DNA from: Hesperophylax magnus | Lineage: Eukaryota; Arthropoda; Insecta; Trichoptera; Limnephilidae | Length of the DNA: 64,000 nt | Direction of reading: 5' to 3' | Assembly (NCBI GenBank): GCA_026573805.1 | Contig: JAIUSX010000008.1 | Span: 806,001 to 870,000 of the forward strand | Shown here: piece by piece, positions 1 to 11,441 of the stretch | Position numbering within the stretch: the first letter of the stretch is position 1 | Layout of the letters: each line of letters begins with the position of its first letter | Position numbers and translations under genes: made by a program | Notes under the pieces: generated by a model | Seen by the model: the letters and a program-made list of their open reading frames with translations, nothing else | The model's database searches: none | What the model was told of the DNA's origin: nothing

Positions 1-1177
1 CAAAACATGGGAGTGCAAAGTTATACCAATGTAACATTAAGAATACAAAACATAAACATACCAGATGGACTCCTGAACACACTATGCTAAAGAAACTTAG
101 CCGAATATCGTAGGAAAACAACGGATGGCGAACGAAAACTTGATTCTGATAGAGGGGAACGGACCGGGAACGTGACGGGACCACGGATCAACCGGGGACG
201 GCGTGGAATCCAGGGAACCAAGGTCATCCTTCACTTTGGGGAGGAAGGGCGCTACACCTTCAAAGAGCGTCTCTAGAATCTCCATCCGAGAAGCACGTGG
301 TCCAACCAGTCTCCAAGACTTCAGAAGAACCAACAGCAATCCGTGACTTCGCGACGCGGGGTTAAACAGGCATAATATTCTAGCCACAACCAGGACCAAT
401 CTCTTTACAATTTCAAGTCCAAAAAACAAATTCCACAAAAATGGCCACCTGCCATCACCGAAAAAGTGGGATTCACATAACCTCCACTAAAAATAAAAAC
501 CTACACGAACTATTCGTGTTAGGAAAAAACACCCCGCGCCCTTTTTAAAGATAAAAACAACTTGTATTCACATGATTTACTCAGATTAAAACACCTCCAT
601 GGTGAGTGACTAATTCGCGTGCAGCCAGCCCATGGCTGTTCGGGAGGAAGTCCCCATAAACAAAAACTATTTGTCTACCCCAAAAAAATTGCCAAACTTA
701 AAAAAAAACACCATAGACAAAATAACCAAAATAGGCAAGAACTGCACTAGTCACATAATATTTATGTGACAGGGTTTTAGCAAGCGTGCAGAAGCGTCAA
801 CGGAACAACATCTTTCCGGGCGCTTCCTACCTATTGCAGGTTCGCCGCGCACGGCAAATGTATTATTTAACAATTCCTTGCCTCGCGCAGACATGACATA
901 CAATCTGAGTTTCGTGATTATTATTATTTAAGGCGTAAGAACAAAAATACTTTTTGGCTTTCATATTCCTCTTAAAGCAGTCTGCGAGAAAAACGACTAT
1001 ACGTATAAACCCTGTTGAAATGGTGAATCTCCGACCCCACTAAGACAAGAGGAAGAAAATGATAGTGAAAGTTAGATTGTGTAATGTAAAACAGAGGCAT
1101 CAGTAGCTTTTTAAATATTGTGATTATCGTATAATTTATAAAAAAAATATTAACAACCTTATTAAAAAAAAATACTA
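1..1177. other. No recognisable gene; slightly GC-rich start
   Basis: No domain is recognised here. Positions 97-438 hold a reverse-strand open frame of 113 residues in a locally GC-richer block. Its predicted protein is rich in Pro, Arg and Leu, has no motif I know, and starts next to no promoter-like signal. It could be the edge of an LTR element that continues outside the window. The stretch from 480 to 1177 is AT-rich with scattered GC-rich patches at 780-900. Confidence 0.4.
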
Positions 1178-1706
1178 CCCAACCGTTAAACGATGTTGCG
1201 TAACGTTACCGTGGTTATACAATCAATACATGGATAGTTTGTTTGCAAGAATTGAATCTGTTGTATACTGATGATACGGTGCTGTTTTTTAACGGTATGG
1301 AAGATCTAAAGTTTCTTGTGTTTAGGATGAACGCAGTATGTATGAAAAATGAGTTAATTATGAAGTCTAAAGTAATGGTGTTTCAAAGAGAGAGTACGAA
1401 AACAGGGTACAATACAGTTGTGAATAATGAATACTTAGAGCAGGAGGATGAGTTTGTGTATTTAGGAAGTATGTTTAAGAGAGATGGGAAGGCTGACAGA
1501 GATATTAAAATAAGCGTAAGTGCAGGTAACTCTATTAATGGAGGACTGCTCGCAATTGGCGATAGCAAAAAATGTACAAAGAAGCGAAGCTAGCAGTCCA
1601 CGATGGAGTGCTAGTACCTACCCTGATGTATGGCAGTGAGGCATGGAACTGGCAGAGGAAGGATGAAAGTAGATTGAATGCTGTACAAATAAGATCCTTG
1701 AGGCGT
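1178..1706 (+). pseudogene. RTE-type LINE fragment, part 1 (reverse transcriptase C-terminal part)
   Basis: This is a 5'-truncated, decayed copy of the same family as the large RTE element at 40.9-43.9 kb. The frame 1243-1593 matches that element from its YADD box onward. The box reads YTDD here, and the shared words include EFVYLGSMF, DGKADRDI and AGNSINGGL. After a frameshift near 1575, the nucleotides continue with the equivalents of MYGSEAW and RRKD-like residues up to 1706. Similarity to the RTE copy begins around 1178. The copy stops abruptly at 1706 and resumes at about 3617 with the very next codons, so the two parts were once joined. It has no coding potential now. Confidence 0.8.
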
Positions 1707-2420
1707 TTAACAATAGTATTTCGATGATTTTTATAGCGTAGTTTTTGTGCAAAATAACCTCAAAGGGGCAGTACAAATATGTAATACGTTTGTGTTTTTT
1801 ATTATTATTTATTAATACTTTGTGCAGATAATATATAGTACCATACGTACCTGGTAGGTCACTTGAGATCAACATTTATTTATTTAACAGTTTATTGTTT
1901 ATTAAGGAGATTTGGATTCGGTTCGTTTGGTATTTATTTTAATAATGTGTATTGATGTTCTTTCATGAGCGTATTTAGGAAAGAAAAAGCAAATTTCATG
2001 CTGGGTGGTGCTACAGAACAAGGTTTTGATCAGAATTCCTCTTCCTAAGCGAGATTCGTCCCTTGGTATAAGACAGAGTTCGAATAAGGCAAATCCAATA
2101 AGAGTATTATGATGTGGATAAATTATAAGCAATACAAAAATGCTACTATCAGACAGGTATATTTAATTTAAGGGTGTAAGAGCTTAAAGAGGCAAGTTTT
2201 TCGTTTAGACCTTAATTCTGTTGGACTTGTTAACGATAGTTCCAGGGGGAGTTTATTTAATTTATTCAGATGCTCCGAAAACGCGACCACCGTACTTAGT
2301 ATTTGGCTTGCGCTTAGGTTCTATCAGTCCGCCCATATAGCTGATGATGTTGCTGATCTGACTGTCCAGACCAGTGTTTTTTCGGGACGCATAGTTCAGA
2401 GATGTATTATGTAATGGAAG
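1707..2420 (-). repeat. Decayed L2-like LINE 3' end
   Basis: On the reverse strand this matches the end of the L2-like element at 31.5-34.9 kb. Residues equivalent to EPKR.P.TK.G followed by a short C-terminal tail can be read around 2330-2200. The 3' hairpin region follows at about 1721-1775, close to the left edge. Frames are interrupted by stops and small indels. It forms the left part of the DNA that separates the two halves of the RTE fragment, so it arrived after that RTE copy. Confidence 0.65.
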
Positions 2421-2655
2421 TTGTTGGGCACATTTTTTAATTTTGTCAAAAATATGTTTTATTTATAAAATGTGCCAACTCCACGCCACTGGCAAATTCC
2501 TCACTCCCCGCCACTGTTCATTTGTATCCCGTTTCGGCCAAAATTGTCCAAAAATTCTGACCCCGAAAAGCATCGATACCGTATCGCTCACATACCCCGG
2601 CCGAGCGAAAAGGATGTTCAGATTTTTCTGTATAAAAATTTTACTAACAAATTAT

Positions 2656-2703
2656 AATTTACAAAATGTTACTAATACCTGTTTTAGTAACATTTTGTAA
2701 ATT
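2656..2703. repeat. Perfect 19-bp inverted repeat
   Basis: Arms 2656-2674 and 2685-2703 are perfect reverse complements around a 10-base spacer. The arms are AT-rich. No protein-coding context explains it. Confidence 0.85.
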
Positions 2704-2711
2704 ACTTGTAC

Positions 2712-2768
2712 ATCTCCTCAGCGGTAGTCAAATAAAAACTATTTGCGATATGCTACCACTGGGGAGAT
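2712..2768. repeat. Imperfect 16-bp inverted repeat
   Basis: Arms 2712-2727 and 2753-2768 pair over 16 positions with one wobble and one mismatch, directly beside the previous hairpin. The two hairpins may be parts of one non-autonomous element. Confidence 0.6.
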
Positions 2769-3616
2769 ATTTAAAATGCCGTTTTTTAACGATTTAATGT
2801 AAAAAAAAAATTATAATTATTTTACATATTTGCCTCTACAAAAATCCAGGAACCTCGTAGCATAGTGAATTTTTTCTCTTTTGGAGCGCTATGTCACGGG
2901 GGACCTGCAAAAAATACTGCCATAACCATTTTACAAATTTGATCGCTTCAAGATCATTTTTACAATTTTATTTTACAAACATTTCTTATTTTTTGTCGTA
3001 TCTTGACAAACCAAAAATCTAGTTGTCAGGATACACATTGTTATAGCTACTATGTAATAAAACTATGTAATTGTAATACAGGCGAGCTTGCAAAATCTTT
3101 GCAAAGTCTCAAATTCAAGCGTCTGCCTTCAGCTAAGCCACCGGCAAAATGAATACGGTGGCTTATGTACGCGTATGTGGCGCGGATAGAATCCCTACCC
3201 TTTTTCGGTCGACAGCCAAATGTCGGCTGCGAGTCAACCTTATAGAATATAAGCAGCGATATTAAAATAATTAAATCAGTTCAACTTTACCATAAAAAAC
3301 AAGTGTTTTTATTTCTACAAGTGACTCCTGCCTTCCAACTGCCTCACCTCGCCTAGTATTCTGCTCCAAGTCTTATGGTGTTATCTCTTCAAGACAAGCC
3401 GGCCCTGCCTAGGAAAACCGCCAACGCCAGAAGCGAGCAGAGACGACAGCACACCCAGTACCCAACATTCACTGAGCACCGGGTGCGGGAGGCAGATTGC
3501 AATAATTCATACAACTATCATCATCATCGGCCGTAAAAGAGCATTCCCATCGGTTGAAGACACGTTTTGGACCCTGCGCTCATATCTACAGTCTTGTGCG
3601 GACTCCTGTCCAGTAC

Positions 3617-3975
3617 ATTTTATGTGTGGTAAAACCATGCATGATCGTGTGAAAAATGCGGAGCTCCAAAAACAATGCGAGACGGATATAAGCGTAATGA
3701 GTAAGATTAAGAAATGGACGCATAAATGGTTTGAGCATGTACAGCAAATGAACGAAGAAAGAAGTTTAATGAGAATATATGATGCAGACCAAGTTAATCA
3801 TATACTTGAGTCGGGCCATGTTAAGAGTCATAATAATAGAAGAGTATGTATAAGACGATGTATGAATGTGAATGAGGCAAGGAGTGTATGTCGAAACCGA
3901 GTTGTTTGGCGGTCCGTCCTCTCTGCTATCCCTGCGGGGAAACAGCGTGGTCGTTAGATAGTTAGTTAGTGGTTT
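3617..3975 (+). pseudogene. RTE-type LINE fragment, part 2 (C-terminal end and 3' end)
   Basis: This continues part 1, which ends at 1706. It begins with MCGKTM and includes VMSKIKKW, W..H...M..ERS and MNVNEARSV, all matching the C-terminal end of the RTE element at 40.9-43.9 kb. An open frame runs 3622-3957. Its GTTAG-type terminal repeat, seen around 3951-3970, matches the RTE copy's 3' end at about 40922. Some residues expected before 3790 are missing or rearranged. It is non-functional. Confidence 0.8.
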
Positions 3976-4084
3976 ATACATGCGCAATTTAACTATTTAT
4001 ATTTTATATTTTAACTGAGAAACCGATTGCGTATTACGTACCAATTAATTTTAAAAAGAAAGACAAACATTCCCGGGTTACGAA

Positions 4085-4255
4085 TAACCTGACAATGCTA
4101 TTGAAAAATGAAAATCTCCTACTACCACCACAGTAAGCTGAAAATGTTGCTTGTGTTGTGATGGATGACTTAGCCAGCCGAAGAATTGAACAGACTACGG
4201 TCGAGTGGGACCCAAGCGCGATGTCAACTCGGCCTCCGACCGAGTAAAAAGTAAA
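4085..4255 (-). repeat. tRNA-derived SINE ('SINE-C'), copy 1
   Basis: A closely matching copy lies at 56858-57005. Read on the reverse strand, it starts with a tRNA-like head. The A-box-like sequence is GGCCGAGTTGA and the B-box-like sequence is TGTTCAATTC. A short body of about 100 bases follows. The second copy has better-preserved boxes (TGGCTGAGTTGA and TGTTCAATCCC). The element presumably used an RNA polymerase III promoter and was copied by a LINE in trans. Confidence 0.6.
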
Positions 4256-4329
4256 AGTACAAAATTACAACAGGAGTTACCTAATAATATACGTACTTTG
4301 GTTTATTTGGGATATGAATACATTTTCAA

Positions 4330-5445
4330 TATTTTTTATTTTTATTTTAATATTATTTTTATTTCATTTATTTGTTCTGATTGGTTGATAATACAGCGCT
4401 TTTCAGAAAGGAGATTATTGTAGTTATTTATGGCTTGGTAAATATAATGGTTTTGCATTTGTATTGTTTTAAAATTAGTTATAATAAATTCATTTCCATT
4501 ACTCGTTGGTTTGTAAAATTCTTGGTATTCTTTGTTATTTTTTCTTTGCATATTTTTACAATGAGAAGCTTGTTTAAATACGTCAATGAAATTTTGTACT
4601 GGAATCAATATAAAAAGTGATTCTGTTGAGAAGGTAGATTTTTTTTAGTATTGCTTTTATGATGATTCTTTGTGAAACTTTTACAGAGCTTAGATTATTT
4701 TTATAGGATCCTTCCCAGCCTATGATTCCGTAGATAAGCAAAAAGTGGACGTAGACAAGGGAATAGTACACATTTTTGATTGTTTTCATATTTAAAATAT
4801 TTCTTAATCTCACATATTCATTTCCTTATTCTCTTTATTAGCCCTGTAATGTGGCTGTTCCACTTCAGGCTTTGATACATGATCACACCAAGATATTTAA
4901 CTTCAGAAGAAGAGTTGATTTCAGTACAAATAGGATCGTGTTGTTTACAGTTTACATTATGAAGTTTTTTGTCTTGGATTATAATACTAACTTTCTGATT
5001 ATTTATTTTCTTTAAGCAGAATAAGATATATGTTGTTTTTTTTTGCATTAAGGGTGAGCCAGTTATTATTAAACCAAGATTTTAAAGATTAATATCTTCA
5101 TTTTCAAGTTTGTTAACTGTTTCCCATGTTTGACCTTTTATTAATAATACAGTGGCATCTGCGTAAGAAAATAATTCCCCTTTAATTTTCTGTTGGAAAA
5201 TGTCATTTAAAAATATAAGAAATAATAATGGACCGAGAATCGTGCCTTGAGGAATGCCAAATTAACTTAACTTGTTAGTGATGTACTAAATGTTTGATTT
5301 AATTTTACAATTTGAGGTCTCTCTTTCAAGTAGCTTTCTATCCATTTAAAGGCTACGTGGCTTATTCCATTTTCATTTAATTTTAATACAAGTCTTTAAT
5401 GGGAAATGCTGTCAGTAGGTCAATGAAAATTCATATACATTTATT
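4330..5445 (-). pseudogene. Decayed copy of LINE element A (reverse transcriptase C-terminal half)
   Basis: Three reverse-strand frames match, in order, the second ORF of element A at 8385-11378. The region near 5270-5045 encodes GIPQGT-like and YAD.TVL-like residues. The frame 5048-4818 encodes KYLGVI and LKW. The frame 4813-4583 encodes YGIIGW, and 4608-4342 matches the extreme C-terminus. Stops and frameshifts separate them, and the catalytic YADD box reads YADA. This is an older relic about 2 kb upstream of the intact copy and in the opposite orientation. Confidence 0.75.
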
Positions 5446-6999
5446 TAATTTATCCAGCGTACTCTGAATTATTATTTGATTAATATGATATTTATATTAT
5501 TACTTAATATAAATTTCAATCAGAACATGTGTTCTTAAAAATAATAATATTGTCGCCTTTCGTCCACTATATTTATTACAACACGTTTTCCGATATATTA
5601 TGAATGACTCATATTTTATTAGGAAAGTGTCTTGTAGTAAAATTTTGAACAGTATCTTAATAAAGAGTTCAAGTCCTAGAGGTGACGGTATCCTTTTCTG
5701 ATTTTTCTGTTTCGGATTTTCGTTTAGAAATCGCTAATATTGTCTTCAATAATGAAATATTATAATTTCAGGTTTTAATCACTAAGTTATTCCGTAACCT
5801 TCTGTTGTTTTTTGTAAACCTACTTGATAATTAAATTGTTTTTGTATCAAATTTTTCACCAACTGTTAATAATTTTTTTTTTTGTTTTCTCATATTTATA
5901 CTTATTATTTTATATGTTAAAGATTTACTTTATACGAAAATCCCTTCGGGCGTTATATAAATTATTACATTTGAACGGAACATCTGTTGTGAGTAATTGA
6001 AATATAAGTTCATTGTTAATATCCACAATGTAAAATAAAATAACCTTTTTTTTTCAAAACAATACATTATCTCTCTGCTGATAAATTAACGAGCGATGCG
6101 AAACATAAGCTTGTTAATATGTTTATTTTTGGAATAACGTAAGGAGTAAAACCTAAAAATTGTAATATTTAATTATTGAAGAGAATATTCTGTTAAAATA
6201 TTCGTTTAAGGATCGCTAATATTGTCTTCAATTATAAAGTATTAATTTGTTTTAGAGGAAATATATGACTTCCAAACGACCATTATGATATGGGCTTGAG
6301 CCTAGTATGATTGTCAAAAAAACTAACATAAATTGTAATAATGTAGAAACACTAAACAAATCATTAATTTTAATACCACCCCATTAACAAGATTTATTAA
6401 TGAACGAACTTTATGCCTATACAGATTGATGGATTCTAAAGGAATATTAGCAATTTTTTAATGGGCAACTACAACCAAATCCATTTTCAACTAATCTCCC
6501 ACTATTTTTCACAATTCCAACAAAAAAAAGAAAGTATTGATTGAAAAACTATTGCACAGATTATAAATTCATGATCAGTTAGTCTTATTGACGTTATGAA
6601 TTAAGAAGGTTAACACTGCCGTTTTCATCAAACTCTCGTTTTTAGCAAACACTTTATATAAAAAATAAGTGTTGTTGCCTTTATAATCTATATACATAAT
6701 AATATAATGATATCTGTTTTACTCGATTTGTACGTATTTCCGAACACTAGACAATTCTTCCAAAAAATAATTAATAATCCCAGTAAGTGCCTGTGAAATG
6801 GATCGCGTTCATTATTAAGGCTATAACACATATCCGTAACAAAGATTGATCACATATCACGAGAATTTATTATTGTCAAAATAGACTTCTACACCACGTG
6901 CTTTCTAGGAAGCGCGGGGGTCGGACTTTGGTCGGACTCTAACAATTTTTCAGCATAACCAAGTAACTTATTAACAATCACTGATTAACCATCATGCAA
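5446..6999. other. AT-rich DNA, no gene seen
   Basis: No domain, RNA gene or element end is recognised. A short dispersed repeat pair is visible: the phrase CGCTAATATTGTCTTCAAT occurs at about 5733 and again at about 6212. Confidence 0.4.
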
Positions 7000-7367
7000 A
7001 ATTTCCCCAAGGATAGGCAGATAGAGGTTGCAACTACATTAAGGCGAAATAAGATGTGAAAATAATATCAGTTATGGGCGTTTCTAGTGGGCGCGGCTAT
7101 AGTCCAAAACATTTCGTTTACGCCCCGCGTCGGTCAAAATGTCGCACAGTGTGACATGGTTTGATTTCACACGGACAACTTTTATAAATTTAAAATGATA
7201 ATAATAATTTTCATTATTGTTGGCATTAGTTAGTGAATTGCTTAGTTTGCATGGTGTTTTGAAAATTGTGGTATCAACGTACAGTATATAATCATCACAG
7301 TATTGTCACATAGTTTGACCCGGAGTGACGTGCATTTTGTGCACGGCTGCTCAAGTTTTAACACATT

Positions 7368-8381
7368 ATGGACGTGCTAAAATTAATCGAAAACATTAAA
7401 AGTGACCTAAAAAATATAACTACCGTAAAAGATTCGAAAGTGCGAAATAACCTCGAATTAACCATAAACCTCTTAGAAGAAACCTGGAAACAAGAGAGAA
7501 ACAATTTCCAAGAACAAATAATAGATCTCCAAAAAAAAGTTATCACCAAACTCGAAAAAAATAATGAACCAAAATCGTACGCAATGGTACTAAAAGAACG
7601 AACGGTACAAATCGAAGAACCTAAATATGCCGTTATGATTGCTGCAGAAGGCAAAGAAACATCTGAGGACATAAAGAAAATTATTACAAAAACAATCAAA
7701 GCACCTAACCTAGGAATTGGTATAAATGGGATCAAAAAAGCATCAAACAATAAAATAATTATGACTTGCTCGAAAAAAGAAGACGCAGACAAACTAAAAA
7801 CGGAAATAAATAAAAATAAAAACGGAATATCTGCTACAGAATTAAAAAAGAAGAGACCGTGCTTGATCATTAAAGGTGTGGGAGGGGAGTATAGTGAAGA
7901 TAATTTTCTTAACGACCTTTTATTGCAAAACAATGAACTAAGTGATGCCCCACATGATTCAATTAAAGTAACTAAAATATTAAAAAACAAGAAAAGTGAC
8001 CAACTGCGCAATGTAATAATAGAAACAACAGGCCCAATCCGAAAGATATTACTTGATAAACAAAGGGTCAATATTGGTTTTGTCCGAGCGCACATAGAAG
8101 ATTGCAATCCCTTAATGCAATGTTATCACTGCCTTGGTTTCGGACATACTTCCCTAAAATGTCTGAACAAAATGAACAAGCCCAGATGCATACACTGTGC
8201 AAAAGATCATTATTTTAGCGAATGCGAAAAAACCAAAGATATCGTAAAATGCTATAACTGCCATAAAAACAATGCATCGTTTGGGACAAAAAATAATATT
8301 GAACACAGTGCAAATAGCGAAAAATGCCTTTACCGAAAAAGAATGTCCATCATAGCACAGCAGAGAATCGACTATGAATAA
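7368..8381 (+). CDS. LINE ORF1, gag-like nucleic-acid-binding protein
   Basis: The protein has 337 residues and should bind the element's RNA to form the ribonucleoprotein used in retrotransposition. The N-terminal third is highly charged and Lys/Glu-rich, with coiled-coil character around residues 5-60. The C-terminal part (about 250-325) carries three cysteine-rich knuckles. The first is CYHCLGFGHTSLKC, the second is CIHCAKDHYFSEC, and the third is a longer C-X2-C...H...C knuckle. The ATG at 7368 is the first in frame after a stop-containing leader. The frame ends with TAA at 8379-8381. ORF2 begins three bases later in the same frame, so only one stop codon separates them. This suggests reinitiation or stop-codon readthrough for ORF2 expression, which is inference. 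Confidence 0.85.
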   Translation: MDVLKLIENIKSDLKNITTVKDSKVRNNLELTINLLEETWKQERNNFQEQIIDLQKKVITKLEKNNEPKSYAMVLKERTVQIEEPKYAVMIAAEGKETSEDIKKIITKTIKAPNLGIGINGIKKASNNKIIMTCSKKEDADKLKTEINKNKNGISATELKKKRPCLIIKGVGGEYSEDNFLNDLLLQNNELSDAPHDSIKVTKILKNKKSDQLRNVIIETTGPIRKILLDKQRVNIGFVRAHIEDCNPLMQCYHCLGFGHTSLKCLNKMNKPRCIHCAKDHYFSECEKTKDIVKCYNCHKNNASFGTKNNIEHSANSEKCLYRKRMSIIAQQRIDYE

Positions 8382-8384
8382 GTC

Positions 8385-11378
8385 ATGGATGACTTTATAA
8401 CGGAGGAAATTGACAAATTAACTGAAGTTTCACAGTATACTTGCAATGAATCAATACAATGTAATGCCTTATTAAATAAAGTCCCGACTGCATTCGTTGT
8501 TCTACATCAAAACATTCGAAGTTTACAAAAAAACCTGGAAGAGTTTGTACTAACTTTAAGCCTTATTGAAATATTACCGGACATCATTGTGTTAACAGAG
8601 GCGCATTTAAATATATATAATGCTGACGCCCGATACGATATACCTAACTATACATATCACTCGTCTACAACTCATATTAACAAATGCAGTGGTATTGCGG
8701 TGTTTATACTGAATAAACACAACAATGTTACAGTTACCGAAATTACTATGCAATTAGCGAACTGCTTAAAACTGAGTCTAAAAGTGAACAAAATCATTCA
8801 CCATGTTATTGCTATCTATCGCACACATGGATCTGATCAACATAATTTTATAATAGAAATGGAACAATTATTACTAACTCTGAAGGATACTTGCAATATC
8901 GTCGTAGGCGATATCAATATAAATATTGATGACAGTATATGTAGTAAAGTGAAAGAAGATTATATAAATGTAATGACATCACTAAATTACAAATCATATA
9001 TAAATAATGCTACACGAAATGTGATCGGACAAACACCTTCCTGCATCGATCACGTATGGTGCAACTCAAATAACATTGAAAAAACCATGTCAATATTATG
9101 GAAAACCAATATTACTGATCACTACACTTGTATATTTGTTTACAATATTGATAAAAGAAATATAAAATCTAATCAAATTGGTGAAAAAAAAAATGAAAAA
9201 AAAAAATTGAATTTGGAAATTTTAGGAGCAAAACTTAAAACGGAAAACTGGTCATCAGTATTTGAATCCGAAAATCCAGATACATGTTCAGAAAATTTCG
9301 AAACAATTTTTCAAGATCACATAAATTTATCTACAATAGTAACAGTTTACAAACCAAAATCTAAACATAGATTAATTAAGCCATGGATAACAAAAGGATT
9401 AGTCATATCAATCAGAAAAAAAGAAAAATATTATCAGGACTCCAAAAAATTCCCAAACGACCAAAAAAAAGTTAATTTTTACAAGAAATACCGAAATAAA
9501 CTTACGCTCCTAATAAGACTAACAAAAGAAAAGTACTTTCGTGAAAAAATAAAAGACGCTGGTCAAGACAGCAAAAAATTCTGGAAGATCATCAGCACAA
9601 TAACCAACAAAAACACAAATCGAAAAGTACCTAAGGAAATATCACATCAGGGAATCACCATTGACACCGAAAAAAACCCAAAACTATGTGGTAATGTTTT
9701 TAATAATTATTTTGCAAATGTTGGAACAAACCTTGCTCGTAATATTATCCTTGACAATACACAAACTAACCAACCAGAACAAAACACATTTTATGGGGAA
9801 GGTTTCCAAACCTTTGTTTCAGTAACTGACAAAGATGTTGAAAATATTATAATAAGTTTAAGATCATCAGCAAGTCCCGGATACGACAATATAACGGTTA
9901 CAACATTGAAAGCCGTACATAAGGAAATCAGTAAACCAATTGCTCATATAATTAATACCAGTTTAAAAAAAGGTGTATTCCCAAATAATTATAAGAAAAC
10001 TATCGTTACCCCAATTTTTAAATCGGGTGATGAAGAAAATATTTCTAACTATCGTCCAATAGCTCTTACATCAAACATAGCAAAAATTTATGAAAAAATT
10101 GTTAAGAAACAACTTAACGACTACATAAAAGACAAAAAGATAATGAGTCCTCATCAATTTGGCTTTAGGGACAATCTCAGCACACAAGATGCAATTGCTA
10201 AACTAACATCGACAATCATGCAAAAGTTAGATAATGGAGAAAAGTGCCTCGGTATCTTCATTGACCTCCGCAAGGCATTCGATAGCATATCACATTCCAA
10301 ACTAATAGAAAAACTAAAGCAAATTGGAATAGATGGAATAGCGCTATCATGGTTCCAAAGTTATTTAAATGAGAGACTCCAATACGTTAAAATAAATAAT
10401 ACCTTAAGTGAACCTGAAACCACCTCTTTTGGCATTCCGCAAGGAACTGTCATCGGTCCAATCCTTTTTACTATTTATGTAAATAATATGTTCACACTCC
10501 CAATAGTTGGAGATATCATATCGTATGCAGACGACACTGTACTGATAACAAAGGGAAAAACATGGGAGGAAACAACGAGGATGGCAAATTCCAACATAAA
10601 CACTCTAAAAATATGGTTTGACCAAAATTGCCTGTCACTAAACACTGAGAAAACATATTTTATCCCATTCTCATTGAAAGAAAAAAACGTCGAAAATAAT
10701 GTTCGAATTAAAATCCACTCTGCCGAGTGTGAAAATAAAAAAGAATGTAATCATGTGAAATGTTCACCCATAACCGGAAAAAATAGCATTAAGTATCTGG
10801 GTGTTATAGTTGACAGTCAATTAAAATGGAGCGAGCAAATTAAAAATACTATAACTAGAGTAAGAAAACTAATATATATATTTATTAGATTAAGAACAAT
10901 CCTATCATCCAGTATGATTAAAATTATATATTTTTCTCTTGCTCAATCCATATTACAATATGGTATAATCGGTTGGGGAGGGACTTTCAAAACTAACCTG
11001 TCACCTGTAGAAAAGGTTCAGAGGTTAATTTTGAAAGTCATCCTAAGGAAACCATCGATATTTCCAACCACGCAGCTGTTTGACTCGTTTAGGGTTCTTA
11101 GCTTAAACAAAATTTTTAAAAAGAATGCACTGTTACAAATTCATAAAGACCATTTCAATTCAACAATTTCTACAAAAATAAGTAACCGATCTAGATCACG
11201 TGGTAACTTAGAAATTCCTAAATGTAATACTAGTGCTGGTCAACACCATTATACTTATCAAGGTATAAAATTGTTTAATGCCCTTCCGGATAAAATTAAA
11301 ACTGAAAAAAATTACAAAACTTTCAAATCACAAATCAAACAACTTTTAGATAAACCCAACGGTAATCACAAGTTTTAA
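8385..11378 (+). CDS. LINE ORF2, APE endonuclease and reverse transcriptase
   Basis: The 997-residue protein nicks target DNA and copies the element's RNA at the nick. An APE-like endonuclease occupies about residues 36-255. Likely active-site residues are N43 in HQNIRS, E73 in LTEAH, D176/N178 in GDININ, D223 in CIDHVW and D245/H246 in TDH. The reverse transcriptase covers roughly 500-800. It has NYRPIAL, HQFGFR, FIDLRKAFDS (about 625), GIPQGTVIGP (about 683) and YADD at 714-717. The C-terminal region includes IKYLGVI and YGIIGW. The length is normal for Jockey/CR1-type ORF2. No frameshift or stop is seen. There is no RNase H domain. Confidence 0.9.
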   Translation: MDDFITEEIDKLTEVSQYTCNESIQCNALLNKVPTAFVVLHQNIRSLQKNLEEFVLTLSLIEILPDIIVLTEAHLNIYNADARYDIPNYTYHSSTTHINKCSGIAVFILNKHNNVTVTEITMQLANCLKLSLKVNKIIHHVIAIYRTHGSDQHNFIIEMEQLLLTLKDTCNIVVGDININIDDSICSKVKEDYINVMTSLNYKSYINNATRNVIGQTPSCIDHVWCNSNNIEKTMSILWKTNITDHYTCIFVYNIDKRNIKSNQIGEKKNEKKKLNLEILGAKLKTENWSSVFESENPDTCSENFETIFQDHINLSTIVTVYKPKSKHRLIKPWITKGLVISIRKKEKYYQDSKKFPNDQKKVNFYKKYRNKLTLLIRLTKEKYFREKIKDAGQDSKKFWKIISTITNKNTNRKVPKEISHQGITIDTEKNPKLCGNVFNNYFANVGTNLARNIILDNTQTNQPEQNTFYGEGFQTFVSVTDKDVENIIISLRSSASPGYDNITVTTLKAVHKEISKPIAHIINTSLKKGVFPNNYKKTIVTPIFKSGDEENISNYRPIALTSNIAKIYEKIVKKQLNDYIKDKKIMSPHQFGFRDNLSTQDAIAKLTSTIMQKLDNGEKCLGIFIDLRKAFDSISHSKLIEKLKQIGIDGIALSWFQSYLNERLQYVKINNTLSEPETTSFGIPQGTVIGPILFTIYVNNMFTLPIVGDIISYADDTVLITKGKTWEETTRMANSNINTLKIWFDQNCLSLNTEKTYFIPFSLKEKNVENNVRIKIHSAECENKKECNHVKCSPITGKNSIKYLGVIVDSQLKWSEQIKNTITRVRKLIYIFIRLRTILSSSMIKIIYFSLAQSILQYGIIGWGGTFKTNLSPVEKVQRLILKVILRKPSIFPTTQLFDSFRVLSLNKIFKKNALLQIHKDHFNSTISTKISNRSRSRGNLEIPKCNTSAGQHHYTYQGIKLFNALPDKIKTEKNYKTFKSQIKQLLDKPNGNHKF

Positions 11379-11441
11379 TTTCATTTGATACATTTTTCAA
11401 AAAATTGTTTATATGAACTCATTTGTAATTTTTATTGATTA

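Larger units (their letters stand above)
2421..3616. other. Unassigned DNA inside the split RTE copy
   Basis: No protein domain is recognised. It holds two strong hairpins (2656-2703 and 2712-2768). A later stretch has TATA-like sequence near 3245-3256 and a TCAGT initiator-like site near 3276, which resembles an LTR promoter on the forward strand. I could not find paired LTR ends. The right edge at about 3616 is where the interrupted RTE coding sequence resumes. Confidence 0.35.

Noticed and set aside
97..438. Host gene on the reverse strand
   Set aside because: A 113-residue frame with no recognised motif in a GC-rich patch at the window edge is not enough.
7358..8107. Reverse-strand 249-residue frame
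   Set aside because: Antisense shadow of the LINE ORF1, hydrophobic only because the sense strand is Lys-rich.
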